A DNA stretch of 64,000 bases from Chromera velia (taxonomy: Eukaryota > Sar > Chromeraceae): contig JAHBMJ010001218.1 of the NCBI GenBank assembly GCA_018398765.1, positions 10,001-74,000 on the forward strand, in the 5' to 3' direction. The notes beneath the pieces are model-generated. The model did not search any database, was not told where the DNA came from, and was given only the letters and a program-made list of their open reading frames with translations. The translations under genes were made by a program, and so were the position numbers. Shown one piece after another: positions 1 through 27,010 of the stretch. Positions within the stretch are counted from its first letter, which is position 1; each line of letters begins with the position of its first letter.

Positions 1-245
1 AGAAGGCAGAGCACGAAATTCGGTCAACGAAAGTGAAGAGAAGAAAGATGGAAGAAAGCCACCATTCAGGGATGGATGCTATTGATACATGAGCAGTCAG
101 ACGTCCTTTGAGTGCCTTTTTTCATTCAAAGGTGAGCAAAGGGATCACTCCACGTGTCTCTATTAGAGTTCTGAGAACTTCTCACCGGACAGGCTGCCTT
201 TCCTGTTTGGCCTTCCCTTCTCTTCCCTTTGACCAAAGTACCCAC

Positions 246-808
246 CTTCAAGAAACTCTTCCTGCACCCGCTTCGCCTCTTCGTTGTCTCGCCTGACGGT
301 GGCATGGAAGAGACTCGTCAGCTGGGACACCACAGGACAAGCTGCACTCAGGAAGAGAGAAGCCACGAAAGCAGACTCCATGTTGAAGAATGTCATGAGC
401 ATTGTGGCATAAGGCAAAGGGGCAGGCGATAAGACAGACTGCAAGCGTCACCTAGCATGTCCAAAAACACGTCTCGTAAACGGATGGATGGCGAAGCCCG
501 GACACAGCAAATCGAAGAGGGTGTGGGGTGCACGGAGGTAAGGTATGAGATAGTGAGAGAGAGGCCAGTCTCTCCGAGGTCTCACGAAGAGGAAAGCCGC
601 GAAAGGAAAAGATTGGAAGCCGCAAAGCATCAGCAGAGACAGAGGAGACGGGAAAGGTGACAGCAGAAACACGAATGCACCATGTCTTAATGCACTTTGT
701 CCACTGACTTCGCGAGAATTCCACCTGTGTTTGCCTCGCTCCCTCCACATCTCCCGCCAGCGCCTGCACGGCAGACTTCACTTGAGACACCAAGGGAATC
801 CAACTCAT
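246..808 (-). CDS. Small two-repeat protein, 5' exons, partial
   Basis: Two exons are visible. Exon 1 (808-709) begins at ATG with MSWIPLVSQVKS and ends in phase 1 at an A followed by GTCAGT. Exon 2 (341-246) begins after a CTGAGTGCAG acceptor. Joining them gives EFSRT-CPVVSQ in frame. The protein is an internal duplication: P-[LV]-V-S-Q followed by about 20 residues with [DE]-x-E-[GE]-A-[RK]-x-[TV]-Q-x-E-F, once per exon. Proteins with this paired 'PVVSQ...GD..GA..TQ..F' pattern occur in several protists, but I know no function and no named domain. A donor (G|GTGGGT) follows exon 2 and the remaining exons lie left of the window. It shares an upstream region with the divergent gene starting at 1448. 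The exon pair is well supported; the function is unknown. Confidence 0.55.
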
Positions 809-1447
809 CTTCCGTTCCCTTTCGATCAATGAGGGAGCTCAGGGGTACAAAAAGCTTTCAGCAAGAGAAGACAGCGACCACCGTTCGTCTCTCTGGGAAA
901 GCTTCTGGGAAAGCTGACAAACCACAAAGACGTCTACAAGCAAGGGAAGAGAAGTCGATGAGATGACAGCAAACAGGAATGACTTGCTGCATGGCACTCA
1001 GGCACTGCAGGACAGATTCTCCAAATCCACATCACATCGTCTGGGCCCGGTCCGACCCGGGACCGACCAGCAAGCCCGGCCGGGCCTCATGTAGCGCGTG
1101 CGCGCGTCTCCCGCGTCTCTCCTTCGTTTGCTCTGCATGCCTGACCTTTGTCTGAGCTAGACTTTGCTTGCCTGACCTTTGTGAGCTGGAGCAAAACATT
1201 GTGACAACATTGAACTTCGTTTTGTACAGGCGTCACTTGAGCTCATTTCTCAGCGTACGGCTTTCATATACATGAATTCTTTGTCTGCGCATCGGTATTC
1301 AAAGTGCCCCCAAAACTGTGGGCAATGCGATTACATTTCTTCAGTTGCATGTCAATCCGGATTCCTTTGTTCTACCGACATACATAGGGGAGGTGTGCGC
1401 CGTAAACTTGAGGCAGTTGTAATTGGATTGAAGAGAAGGGAGGGAGG
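809..1447. promoter_or_regulatory. Intergenic region between divergent genes
   Basis: About 640 bp separate the start codons of the minus-strand gene at 808 and the plus-strand gene at 1448, so this region must hold both promoters. Its notable element is a GC-rich block near 1042-1087 with short inverted repeats (CGGTCC/GGACCG, and the palindrome GCCCGGCCGGGC). The phrase TTGCCTGACCTTTGT, or close variants, occurs twice near 1138-1185. No TATA box is convincing. Regulatory function is inferred from position only. Confidence 0.35.
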
Positions 1448-2220
1448 ATGGGGTGTGGGGCATCTTCTGGCAAAAATGGGGCGGGTGGAACTGACAAGAA
1501 GGTGAATGTCGATGCCTTTGACCTTGAAGTGAATCCGAAGATCCTCTCTATTCAACAGCTCCTCTCTGAAATGATGGCATTGCCTCAGTGGACCAAAATG
1601 GCTGAACACGCATTCGACCAAGGTGACAAGGAGAACACCGGACAGGTTCCCATGAAGGAGGTCCTGAAAATGATCAGACAGACACAAGAAGCAATGGCTT
1701 ATGAGTTGTTCCCAAACATGGATGTATCCAGACTGGATCAAGACTGTAAGTCTGGTATTGGTCTTCAGTCCTCACGATTATTTTTTGATTCAGCGTATCT
1801 TTTTCTCTGCTAGACTGCTCTGGTGCTGGTTTGACGGTCCAGTCCCCTCTCGCCTCTTCGACGTGTCTGCTGTCGTTCCTTTGGAAGAGTGTCTCTCGTT
1901 TCGTCCGGCATGCAGTTTCGTTCGGTCGACAACCGTGCCTCTTTTCTCAATTATCCATCCATCCATTCATGCGAACCAGCCAGCAGCAATGCTTCCGCTC
2001 TTCAAAAACCCCTTTCTTTCTGTCCCTGACTGTTTGCATCCACACTCTCCCTCCCTTTCCCTCACCCCCCCTTTTTCTTCCCTCCAGCTTTCCGTTGATC
2101 CGTCGGTCTGCCTCCTGCCTTCTTGAGTACCCTTCCCCTGAGTGCTGGGAAAAGTTGGCCACAGCTTGCATGTCAAAGGAACAAGAACAAAGACCAGCAG
2201 AGGGGGAAAAGAAAGAGAGA

Positions 2221-2257
<37 letters not shown>

Positions 2258-2276
2258 AGGAAGAGAGGGAGAGAGA

Positions 2277-2317
<41 letters not shown>

Positions 2318-3194
2318 AATGAAGAAAGGATGAACGGACGAAAGAACAATGTGGGCTATCTGTCTGCTAGTCAACCTGTCTGCCAGCCCGCCTGCCTGCC
2401 TGCCTACCTGCCTGCCTACCTGCCTGCCTACCTGCCTGCCTGCCTGCCTGCCTGTCTGTCTGTCTGTGGATTCACTGGCCATGTGAATGAAATGCTGTCG
2501 GCCAGTGCAGGAACAAAGCACCATTAACTTTTCTTTTCACCGCGTCGGCTCCCCTCCCCTGCAGTCGTTGCCTCCTGAGTGACCGTGCTGTTGTTTTGTC
2601 TTTGGCTACTTTTGGTTTTTATCTCTTGTTCGGGGAAAAAAGTAATTTGTCGGCCTGCCCGTCTGTCGACCCATCACTTGGTTCTCATCTCACCTTCTCT
2701 ACATATTGGCCTGTCTCTCTCTCCGTCCTTCCCTTCCCGCCACCCTTCCCCCCGCCCCCCCCCGTCTCCCTCATTTTTTCTCTCTTGCTACATGTGCACT
2801 CTGTGGATGCACTTCAAGATGTATCCCAAGCTCGGTGTGTGTGTTCATGTGTAAATGTCGGTCTGTGCGTGTGTGTGTGCGTGCGTGTGTAGGTGTAGGT
2901 GTTTATTAGTGTGCGTATGCATGTACTGCATATGGTATTCTTGCAGTGATCCAGGGGATCTTCAAAAAGCAGCACAAGCTGATCAACCAGACAGTGAACC
3001 AGGCAGAGTTTGTGGAGCTCTCTTCGGAGTACTTCAAGGACTACATCATCAAAAAGGCCGGGGAGCTGCTGAACGCGAGGGACGTCCCAACAGAGGGAGG
3101 ACACGGGGAACAGATCGGGAAAGTCGAACACGTCATCGATCGACTCTCTGCTCGACTCCGGAATCTGAAGGACGTCAACCCCCACACCCTCTGA
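1448..3194 (+). CDS. N-myristoylated EF-hand-like protein, two exons
   Basis: Exon 1 is 1448-1745 (GT at 1746) and exon 2 is 2947-3194 (acceptor TTCTTGCAG). The split codon joins T to TG as Leu. The product is about 181 aa. The start MGCGASS is a textbook N-myristoylation signal with a neighbouring Cys that could be palmitoylated, so membrane attachment is expected. Residues 55-75 (FDQGDKENTGQVPMKEV) resemble an EF-hand loop with altered spacing, and the second half is helical (around KKQHKLINQTVNQAEFVELS), as in EF-hand adaptor proteins. Calcium binding is plausible but not assured because the loop is not canonical. The 1.2-kb intron contains GA and TGCC microsatellites. No close named relative was recognised. 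Confidence 0.7.
2213..2465. repeat. Intronic GA and TGCC/TACC microsatellites
   Basis: Within the intron of the EF-hand-like gene there are two GA runs (about 2213-2255 and 2265-2313), followed by a tetranucleotide array of TGCC with interspersed TACC and TGTC units (about 2383-2465). Long open frames across these runs are repeat artefacts. Confidence 0.9.
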
Positions 3195-4856
3195 TTAATC
3201 GAATTCATACAGCTCCTAGCTCCAAGTTTTACTGACTGCATGTCTGGCGGTGTGTAGAAGAAGACTGATCGAATCGCCTGGTCAAATGGGAGAGCTAGGG
3301 CACTGGATGCCCCGGCCGTTCAACCTCATGAATTGCTGGGCTGTTTGATGGGCTGTTTGCTTCGTAGGCACAGCCCGTCGGTCTATCAGATGGGCTCGCA
3401 GGTACATTTTCGATGACACATATAGAGAGAGATGTAGGACAAAATTTAAATTTACGCAAATCAAGTTGTACACAAAATTGGACAGATACTAAAAGCGTGG
3501 CCTTCATGGCCGAATGCTTAGGTCAGATACCAAGTCAGTGTCTTGTGTGATGGAAGTTTTGCTCTTAATAATCCATACCAATCTTAATTATAAACAATAA
3601 TTCTAGCGGTATTTCTTTTAAAAAAACAATGCGGCACGTGCGTTTTGAAACATATATATGTCTTTTAAATTTGAGTAATTTAATTAAATTAATAATCAGC
3701 TTAGTTATTTAATTTAATTTAATCAAAAGCTTTTAAAGTAAGTAGAATGGTAAACTAAAGTAATTTAAAGACAGTGATTTTATTTAAATTTGCCATTTAA
3801 ATTAAGTCCTGCAATAAAGCTATATAAAATTTTATAAAATCTAATATAATGCACAAAGATCGCCATTCCAAGTCAAAAACGAGAAAAGGATTTTGAACTT
3901 TTAAATTGACCTGGTACAGATTTTAGTAGATGATTGTTAGCTAGAAATATAGCCTAAAATCCTGGATAAAATTTATTAGAATCTCTTTGGATGACTATAG
4001 TTATATGAAAATAAAAATCATGAAACCCGTTAAAAAGCTTGCTCAAATATCCCACTGCCATAAAATTCTATAAACTTTCGCATAAGGTCGGTTTAAAAGT
4101 CCTGGCTAAAAATCTTGTTTAATCATTTTTTCCGTTTGTTTTCATGTAGTTATGTGCAAAAAAACATATCCACACGTACGTTCAACGTTGAATTTAAGTA
4201 GTCATGAACAAGACTTAGAACAACATCATATGATAGTATCTTAATCTTTTAAACAATATACCTGCTACACAAACGAAGTCCATTTTTCAATGTCAATCAC
4301 TGGCAAAGAGTTGCTGTCAGACCCGCTGATTCGATTTTTTTGGCTTTTCAAGTCATTGCAGCATGTTTCCCCATGATGCCTTCACAAGCAAATCTTCCAT
4401 TTCCCCCCCCCACTGATTTCCAATGTGTTGTGATGCTGCATGATGATTAATTCAGATGGCACCAGGCACCTGTGTGATCGATCCGTCATGCATACAGTTG
4501 GGAACTGCGTGTACCGGCCCATCTGCATGTCCGTGACTGAATGCACCGATCAGGGTAAAGTTGACTTCCACTTCCAACGTTCGCATATCTATACCTTCTA
4601 CAAGGAAGCAATCGAAGCGTCAGAGGAGCGCTGAGGAGTCCTTTCACCGAACCTCTACCCGCAAACCTACCCGTGCATGCCCCTGAACTGAATCTTCCGG
4701 TGCGTCCTTCAAGTTGCCTCAGTGTCTTTGAAAACAACAAAAAGTGCAGCCGGTCGCTCAGTGAGTGTGTCTTCCTCTGAATTTGTCCCTCCAACCACAA
4801 AATAACTTCTTCCTCTGTTGACTCCTTCTTCCCTTCCCAGTTTCCGCTTCCATCCC
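3195..4856. other. Intergenic, AT-rich, no gene seen
   Basis: From about 3540 to 4260 the sequence becomes strongly AT-rich, with many TTTAAATT-type short palindromes and no sizeable open frame. From 4260 composition returns to normal. A 64-codon open frame at 4440-4634 has no recognisable features and lacks support as a gene. The contrast in composition with flanking coding DNA suggests an old insertion or a matrix-attachment-like spacer; neither can be proven here. Confidence 0.5.
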
Positions 4857-4960
4857 TTCCCATCCATCCATCCATCCATCCATCCATCCATCCATTCATT
4901 CATTCATTCATTCATTCATTCATCCATCCATCCATCCGCATCCATCCATCCATCAACCCA
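4857..4960. repeat. CATC/CATT tetranucleotide array
   Basis: About 100 bp of CATC units grade into CATT and back, ending just past the stop codon of the minus-strand gene at 4965-5819. Read on the minus strand it is a GATG/AATG array directly downstream of the coding region, so it may lie in the 3' UTR. Confidence 0.85.
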
Positions 4961-4964
4961 TCCG

Positions 4965-5819
4965 TCACCTTGAGTCGCTCATAAAGTTGTCCGGGATGGC
5001 CCCACCGGAATTGGCCAGACGGATCTCCGAGCTATAGGCGGGAGGGACCAGCGGGCCGCTGTCGTACTTCGGGGGCTCAGCAGCAGCCGGGGGGGTGCCT
5101 TGGCCGGTAGCCCCAATGATGTTCACTTGGATTGTCTGAGGCTGCGGCGCATGCGATGGGCTCTTCATGGGCATCCCCTGCTGGGTGGGCGCAACGTGAC
5201 CGAAAAGGGAGTACGGGGGAGGGATTGCGCTGGCTGGTTGATCGAACCCCCCTCGCTTCCACTCTCTTTGCCACAGGAGCTTGGCACCTGGCACAGCAGG
5301 GATCAGGGTGACTTGTCCCGTCTCGACATCGGAGATGCATGAGCCGATGTTGTCCACATAGATGAAGCCTGTGGTGCGGGAACGGAAGGGAACGATGTCG
5401 TAGGTCTTCGGTTTATTCGCCACAGTTACTTGGTAGGTGTGACTGTTCTCACCGCCAGTACTTCGTGTTTCGTTGTGAAAGCCTCCAGTGAGTGTATACT
5501 GGCCCCCGCTGACCATTGCGTTCTCGTACAGAATCATGTTCTTTTGATACCCGGGAACTTGGATTGGTTGGATCTTCCAGTTTCCCTGGAGGTAGGCTAG
5601 AAGGTCGTTCTTCTCTTGGGGGGAGAGGGGCTGTGCATGGGGGGGGAGGCCGGTCACTTTGACTGACATAACCGGACAGCAACACATCCACACCGTCATC
5701 AGTTTTTTCAACTCCCCCGGTTTTTCGTAGTAGAGAGGCTCCCCGTTGTTGAAAGTAGTTGCGTAGTTCATAGTGCTTAATTTAACACACTTCCCCTTCG
5801 CATCGCACCCAAAGCACAT
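4965..5819 (-). CDS. Unknown 284-aa protein with Pro-rich C-terminus
   Basis: Single-exon open frame from ATG (MCFGCDAKGKCVKL) to stop, 284 codons. The N-terminus is Cys-rich and a short hydrophobic stretch (TVWMCCCPVMSVKV, about residues 42-56) follows. The middle (about 90-200) has alternating hydrophobic/polar runs typical of beta structure, with Gly turns. The C-terminal 80 residues are rich in Pro, Gln, Ala and Ser and look disordered. Composition and codon use differ from the surrounding repeats, and the frame is long and uninterrupted, which supports a real gene. No domain was recognised. The lack of introns is unusual beside its intron-rich neighbours. Confidence 0.7.
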   Translation of the reverse strand: MCFGCDAKGKCVKLSTMNYATTFNNGEPLYYEKPGELKKLMTVWMCCCPVMSVKVTGLPPHAQPLSPQEKNDLLAYLQGNWKIQPIQVPGYQKNMILYENAMVSGGQYTLTGGFHNETRSTGGENSHTYQVTVANKPKTYDIVPFRSRTTGFIYVDNIGSCISDVETGQVTLIPAVPGAKLLWQREWKRGGFDQPASAIPPPYSLFGHVAPTQQGMPMKSPSHAPQPQTIQVNIIGATGQGTPPAAAEPPKYDSGPLVPPAYSSEIRLANSGGAIPDNFMSDSR

Positions 5820-6942
5820 CTTGCTGATTCAATTGAACAGTGTCATCGACACCCACGATTGCACAGAGAAAGCTAGATCAAGGTGCTTGACGCACAAAAA
5901 GCGACAACAAGGCAAAAACGGAACAAGTTTCCGGTGACTCTCCAGAGGCTTCAAAGTTTCATGCGGCTGGTTGCATGGACGTTCGCATGAGTTCTAAATT
6001 TCTGCAGAGTCTCAATTCAACGATCCAGCTGGCTAAAAAGCTAGCTGGATCGCGGAGCAGTCATGCAGGTCAGTCAATCACACGACGATTGTAAGCATGT
6101 ATGGCCCCGGAAAGCGAAGCGGGCCGTCAAAAAAGGCCCCGGAAAGATCCGAACCGAAATGGGCTCAGAAAACAGTCAAATTTAAGCAGAGACAATGAAG
6201 TATGCACTTACCAACAATTGTGGCTGATATCGTGCATGGTTCAACCGGAATTGATGCCGCAATCATGCGTCCATACGCATCAAGTTGTGTCAGATCAAGG
6301 CAAAAAACATGTTTTCTGGAGTCGTCCACACTAGTTTGCGCACGAAAATCAGTAAAAAAGAAAAATAGTTTGGCTAAGAGACTGGGGCTATTATAAGCGA
6401 TTCACAGGGTAATTTTATTTTTTTTTAACCAACGTCTAGCAACACAATCTTTACCTGCAATATAGCTTAATTAAAACATTTTTTTTAAACCACATTAAAC
6501 TTTTTAGTGAAAAAACATATAGTACTGTGTCAATGATCTCTATAAACTATTAATTTATCTATGCATTGCTCTGACACATACTCTGTAACTTTGAGTATTA
6601 CTCTCTCTTCTCTTATGACTAGTTTTCTAGGCCAGCTTTGTCCCTCTCTTCTCTCCGATATTTCTACTGTTAGCAGGAGTTTGCGGCCAAGGCTCGCTAT
6701 CTCTTCTTCTCCCTGTTAGTGGCCCTCAGAGCTACCGCTAGTCAGTCTCTCTCTGCACGATCACTTGATGATTCACGATCTTACCAAATACGCCTCTCTC
6801 CGCATGCGTGCATATCAGAATGCTACTTACAAGCCGCTCTCCTGTATACTCTCCGAGTTATAAAATTACTACATGCAACCAATGACGCGACGGGGCCTGC
6901 CTCGGAGTTTCGGTAGACTGTGGCGCTATCTCGCTCTCTCGC

Positions 6943-6992
<50 letters not shown>

Positions 6993-7137
6993 TCTCTCTT
7001 CCACCCTCTATTAATTGATTCGACATGGATACGTACAGGAAGGAGTCCTTGCATCTACATGGGAGCATGATTCACAAGGAAGCCAACCAAGAGGCCAAGA
7101 AAGAAGGAAGCAAAGAAAGAAAGAAAGAAAGACAGAG

Positions 7138-7172
<35 letters not shown>

Positions 7173-8741
7173 AAAACAGAAAGAAAGAAAGAAAGAAAGA
7201 AAGAAAGCTGCAGCGGAAATGAAGGTCGCACGCCTGCCATCTAGATCTCTCGACAGACAGCTACACAGCTCTCCCTTCTCTGCCTCGACCTTTTAACACT
7301 TCCACACATCTTCTTTTCTCTGTTCATTGTTTTGTGCGCAGACTTGTATGCACTTTCCTCAAAGTCGAACGTTGTAAGCTGATATGAATTTGCGTTCTGC
7401 GATTCCATATGCAGTCACTGGTAGTCGGTTCAATTGATAGACACACCTACTGGCTGCTTTACTGCATGTGAATTGAACTACCTGCCTTTCAGTCAGAGAG
7501 GGACAGACCTTCCTGAAGTGACAATTAAGACTCAAGAAAAGAAAGGCCTAAATACTGATGGACTGACTCTCTCTCATGCGATTCAGTAAAGCGGTCTCTT
7601 CTCAGGATTTCTTTCCCTTGACAGCAGAACAAGAGAGAGGAGAGGGCACGTACACGTGGACAGACATGAATGATATGACAATTAATTGCGCCTGCCTTTG
7701 TGTACAATGGGGGAATTAATTGATGGACTTTAAACGGATTCTTTTTTAAACAATCAATGTCGATTGAGAGGGGTGAGGAGGAAGGAAGATAGACGTCTTT
7801 GGATTCACCGTGACAAAATTTATAGACAAGTCTGACAGAAAAAGAAGGCTAGTAGAAGTTTAGAATAAAGTTTGCAAGAAGACAACCTCGGCCGTCCACA
7901 AGAAGAGAGAGAGCAGCAAGCATGAGGTGGCTGATTCCATTCCCTCACTCAATTGGCTTTTCAAAAAGTTGACCGACCGCTTAATCTCTCACCCCGTATA
8001 AACACCATCCAACCCTGTTCCTTCTATTTTGCCTCCGTTAAATATGCAAGCATACATACATACAGGCCCGCCTGGAAGTGAATCCAGACCCGGCCAGATC
8101 TCTCTCACTCTGAGTGACTGACTGACTCCACCAGACCAATCCTGCATGTCTCCCTTTGCCCTCTCTCCCTCCACCCCTTCTCACCTCACTGCTCTGGACA
8201 TGGAGAGAGAATATTTCTGAGTCTCAAACTTGACCCAGACAGTCAAGAGTCTTGTCCCCACCCTTCCTCCTCTGCATTCTGCCCCGTCACTTCTGCCTCT
8301 GTTTGAAAATCGGACCCCCGCGGTGCTTTCAGGGGCACTCAGCCAGCAAGCCTCATTTATAAAAATCAACCGGCAGCTAGGAGGCGCAGTGTCATCATGA
8401 TCAATCAATTCCTCCGCTCACTTTCTCCACATCTGTACAAAACAAACAAAACAGAGAGAGCGGCACCGATACTTAAACGGTTTGTCCCCTTTCATTGGTC
8501 CCCCGCTCACCCCACCCACCCCTACCCCTTTGTTCTCTCTCTTCCGCTGCATGATCCCCTTTCCTCAAAACTCATGAATCCTGCAAAGCGCTCTCTGACT
8601 TTGAAACATTTTTTCCCCTTTCATTTGTCCGCTAGTCCACAGGAGAGCGCGGTCCCTTTTGTGTTTCCCTCTCCTTTTCTTCCCAACTCCTCTCTTCTCA
8701 TAACAACGGCAACAACAACCTGAAGACGTCATCTGATGACC
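5820..8741. other. Intergenic, no convincing gene
   Basis: Upstream of the 284-aa gene and downstream of the large minus-strand gene. A short motif GGCCCCGGAAAG occurs twice near 6103 and 6139, and recurs inside the inverted-repeat element near 37.0-37.5 kb. 6400-6560 is AT-rich with poly-T. Microsatellites occupy 6925-7207. Open frames here are short and lack splice-consistent partners. Confidence 0.5.
6925..7207. repeat. CT and GAAA microsatellites
   Basis: A CT run (about 6928-7000) is followed after about 100 bp by a GAAA/AAAG array (about 7110-7207). Both generate long spurious Ser/Leu or Lys/Glu/Arg open frames. Confidence 0.9.
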
Positions 8742-24134
<15,393 letters not shown>

Positions 24135-24476
24135 CCTTGCCTACTTGGTCACTTGGTCACTGCTGAGATCGATTTCACTGCCAGAATGTCTCAGACTGCG
24201 GATGAATGAGCACTCCCTCGGAAAAGCTGCTAGACGGAGCTCAGTGGTTGACAGAGGACCGCAGTCACGCAGGAATGCTCAGTTGGTTATTCGACAGACG
24301 CCGGGACAGCTTCAGTTTAAATGAGTGGAGCACATGCATGCAGTCTGATATGTACCAGGACAAAGAGCGAAGTCCCGCAATAATGGAAGCATCTACTCCT
24401 TACGTGCGCAAGAGTTGTGCCGCTTTTGCAAGTACGAAAATTCCGTATACAACTTTGTCAATGAAGACGTGTCGAC

Positions 24477-24507
<31 letters not shown>

Positions 24508-25479
24508 AAGGTCGATCCCATTTCAATTCAGTCGACGTCTTGCCCACTATAGTTCAGAGTGGTGCATATGCTGTCATGCATGCGTGTGGACCGCGCAGTC
24601 ACGGAGCCGGCTGGGGACAATCGGGTTTTTACACGCATGCATACATAATTGTAATGTCCCTACGGGACATGCCGTGGCCCCCAGGGGTGAAATAGGGTGA
24701 GAGCACTGAGAGGTGCGTCCATGATCGTGGTACATGCATGCAACAGGTTCCCCTTCCCATATTAATATATGGTGCATGACAAAACCCTCAATCACGGTTG
24801 TTGGCTGTGCAAAGGCGTAGCCGCGGTATCTGTAAATGCCGTAGAGGGCCGGAGATGGCTGAACGGGCTTCAAGATGGTTGAGAAGAAGAAATAAGAAGA
24901 GCTCTACTATTAGATACGTTTGCTAATAAGAAAATTAATGACATACAAGGACTTCGCTAACACATGGTGTTAACGTGAATAAACGTGAAAGAGAAAATGA
25001 AATTGTAACCGCAGCAATACATTACTAATAAATCTTTAACAACTTATTTTTGCTTATTAAAAAAAAAATCACAGTGCTCCCCACTTAAAACTACTTACAT
25101 TTTTATTTTTTATTTACGAAGTCAATATGTAAGTCTTTTATATACAGACACACATGCTGTAATGTTTCTTTCATTTACTTCCATTTATATTTTGGTCATT
25201 CTAGTAGTAGCATCTAGAGTAGCATAGTAGCATATGTAGTAGCCAAACATTATATACGCCTTCTATTATCAACTTGTCAGTGCTCTTTTAAATCATCTAG
25301 CTGTGACTGAGACTATAAGCTAGTCTATAAAATGTTTGAACACAACGTTATATAAGTCCAAAACTATATGCTTGCTATGCTTGCTGTATTAGTTGCTGTA
25401 GTTGATTGTGCTTACTTACTCATTCACCAACACACTTAGTCACTGACTCACTAAGTCATTCTTGCTTTCCTCACTAATT
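24135..25479. other. Upstream intergenic region of the globin-channel gene
   Basis: Contains the presumed promoter of the minus-strand gene starting at 24134, an AT dinucleotide run (about 24477-24507), several TGCATGCA motifs (for example near 24335 and 24575), and a perfect short hairpin TGTCCC-TAC-GGGACA near 24656-24670. From about 24880 to 25400 it is AT-rich without open frames. TGCATGCA is a known recognition sequence for an apicomplexan AP2-family factor; a role here is speculation. Confidence 0.4.
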
Positions 25480-27010
25480 CACTCACTCACTGTCTCACTT
25501 GCTCACTCATTTACTCCTTCATTTTCCTTGTTTCTCTTCGATCACTCACCCACATGCCCAAAGTTAACGGCTTTCATTAACACTCTCACATCCACACGCC
25601 CAAACAGCTTTTGTTCACACACTCGCTCTCTCTGTTTCTCTTCATTTATTTCTATTTACCCACAGGCCCTAGCGGCTTGAAGTTCTGTTTACACACTGAG
25701 TCTCATTCTCTCTTAGTGACAGGCTGTCTCCATTTATTCAGGTACCTACACGCCCATGCAAATATCTTCTGCTGACATGCTTATGTGAGTCCTTATTCCT
25801 CTTCATTCACCCACACGCCCAACCGGCTCCTGTTCACCTAGCCTAACAGTGTTCATACCGGTTCACACACTCGCTTTCCCTGTCTGTATTCATATACCCA
25901 TATCATCGTGATGCCCCAAACGGCTTCTGTTTAGACACTTGCTCTCTATGTCTCTGTTCATTATTCTTCATTGATTCACTGCATGGGGCCTAAGCGGCTT
26001 CTGTTCACACACTCACTCTCCTTGTATTTCCTTGTCTCTCTTCATTCACCCACATATCCAAAAGGCTTCTGTTCATATACTCACTCTCCCTATCTCTCTT
26101 AATTCATCAGCAGGCCCAAGCGCCTTCTGTTCACGCACTTGATATCTCTTCATTCATCTACAGGCCTAGCCATAGGCCCAAGCAGCTTTTGTTCAATGAC
26201 ACATAATTGATCCCTCTTCATTCATCCACGGGCCCAAACGGCTCCTGTTCCTAGCTTCTGTTCATACACTCGTTCTTCTTATCTCTTTTTCTTCGCTCGC
26301 ACGGCCAACCGGCTTCTGTTCACACATTTGCTCTCCTTGTATCTCCTTGTCTCCCTTCATTTACCCACACGCCCAAGCAGCTTCTGTTCACACACTCGCT
26401 CTCCTTGTATCTCCTTGTCTTCCTTCATTCACTCATACACCCAAGCGGCTTCTGTTTACACACTCGCTCTCTTTGTATCTCCTTGTCTCCCTTCATTCAC
26501 CCACATACCCAAACGGCTTCGGTTCACATATTTGTTCTCCCTGTCTCTCTTCACTCATCCATAGGCCTAAGCGGCTTTTGTATTATGTTTCTGTTCACAC
26601 ACTTGATCTCTCTTCATTTATCCACAGGCCTAACCAGCGGCCCAAGCGGCTTTTTTTCAATGACACACAATTGATTATAATTGATCTCTCTTCATTCATC
26701 CATGGGCCCAAGCGGTTTCTGTTCACACACTCGTTCTCCTTGTCTCGCCTGCACGCTCAAACGGCTTCTGTTCATAAACTCATACATACTCATAAATACG
26801 CTCGCTCTCTCTGTCTCTCTTTATTCATCCACCTGCAGGCCTAAGCGGATTCTGTTACTGCACACACTTCCTTTCCATACCTCTTTTTCTCTATGCACCC
26901 ACACGCCCAAACATTCACTCATACGCCCAAACGGCTTGCGTTTACATACTTACTTACCTACTAGCTTTATCCACAGGCCCAAACGGCTTCTGTTCACATC
27001 TTTCCCTCTT
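25480..27010. repeat. Degenerate 60-75 bp minisatellite
   Basis: About 20 or more imperfect copies of a unit with the phrases CACACGCCCAAGCGGCTTC, TGTTCACACACTCGCTCTCC and TTGTCTCTCTTCATTCA. Spacing varies from about 50 to 80 bp and units differ by substitutions and small deletions. Long open frames (for example 26347-26844) read straight through the repeats and are artefacts. No coding or TIR structure is visible. Confidence 0.85.
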
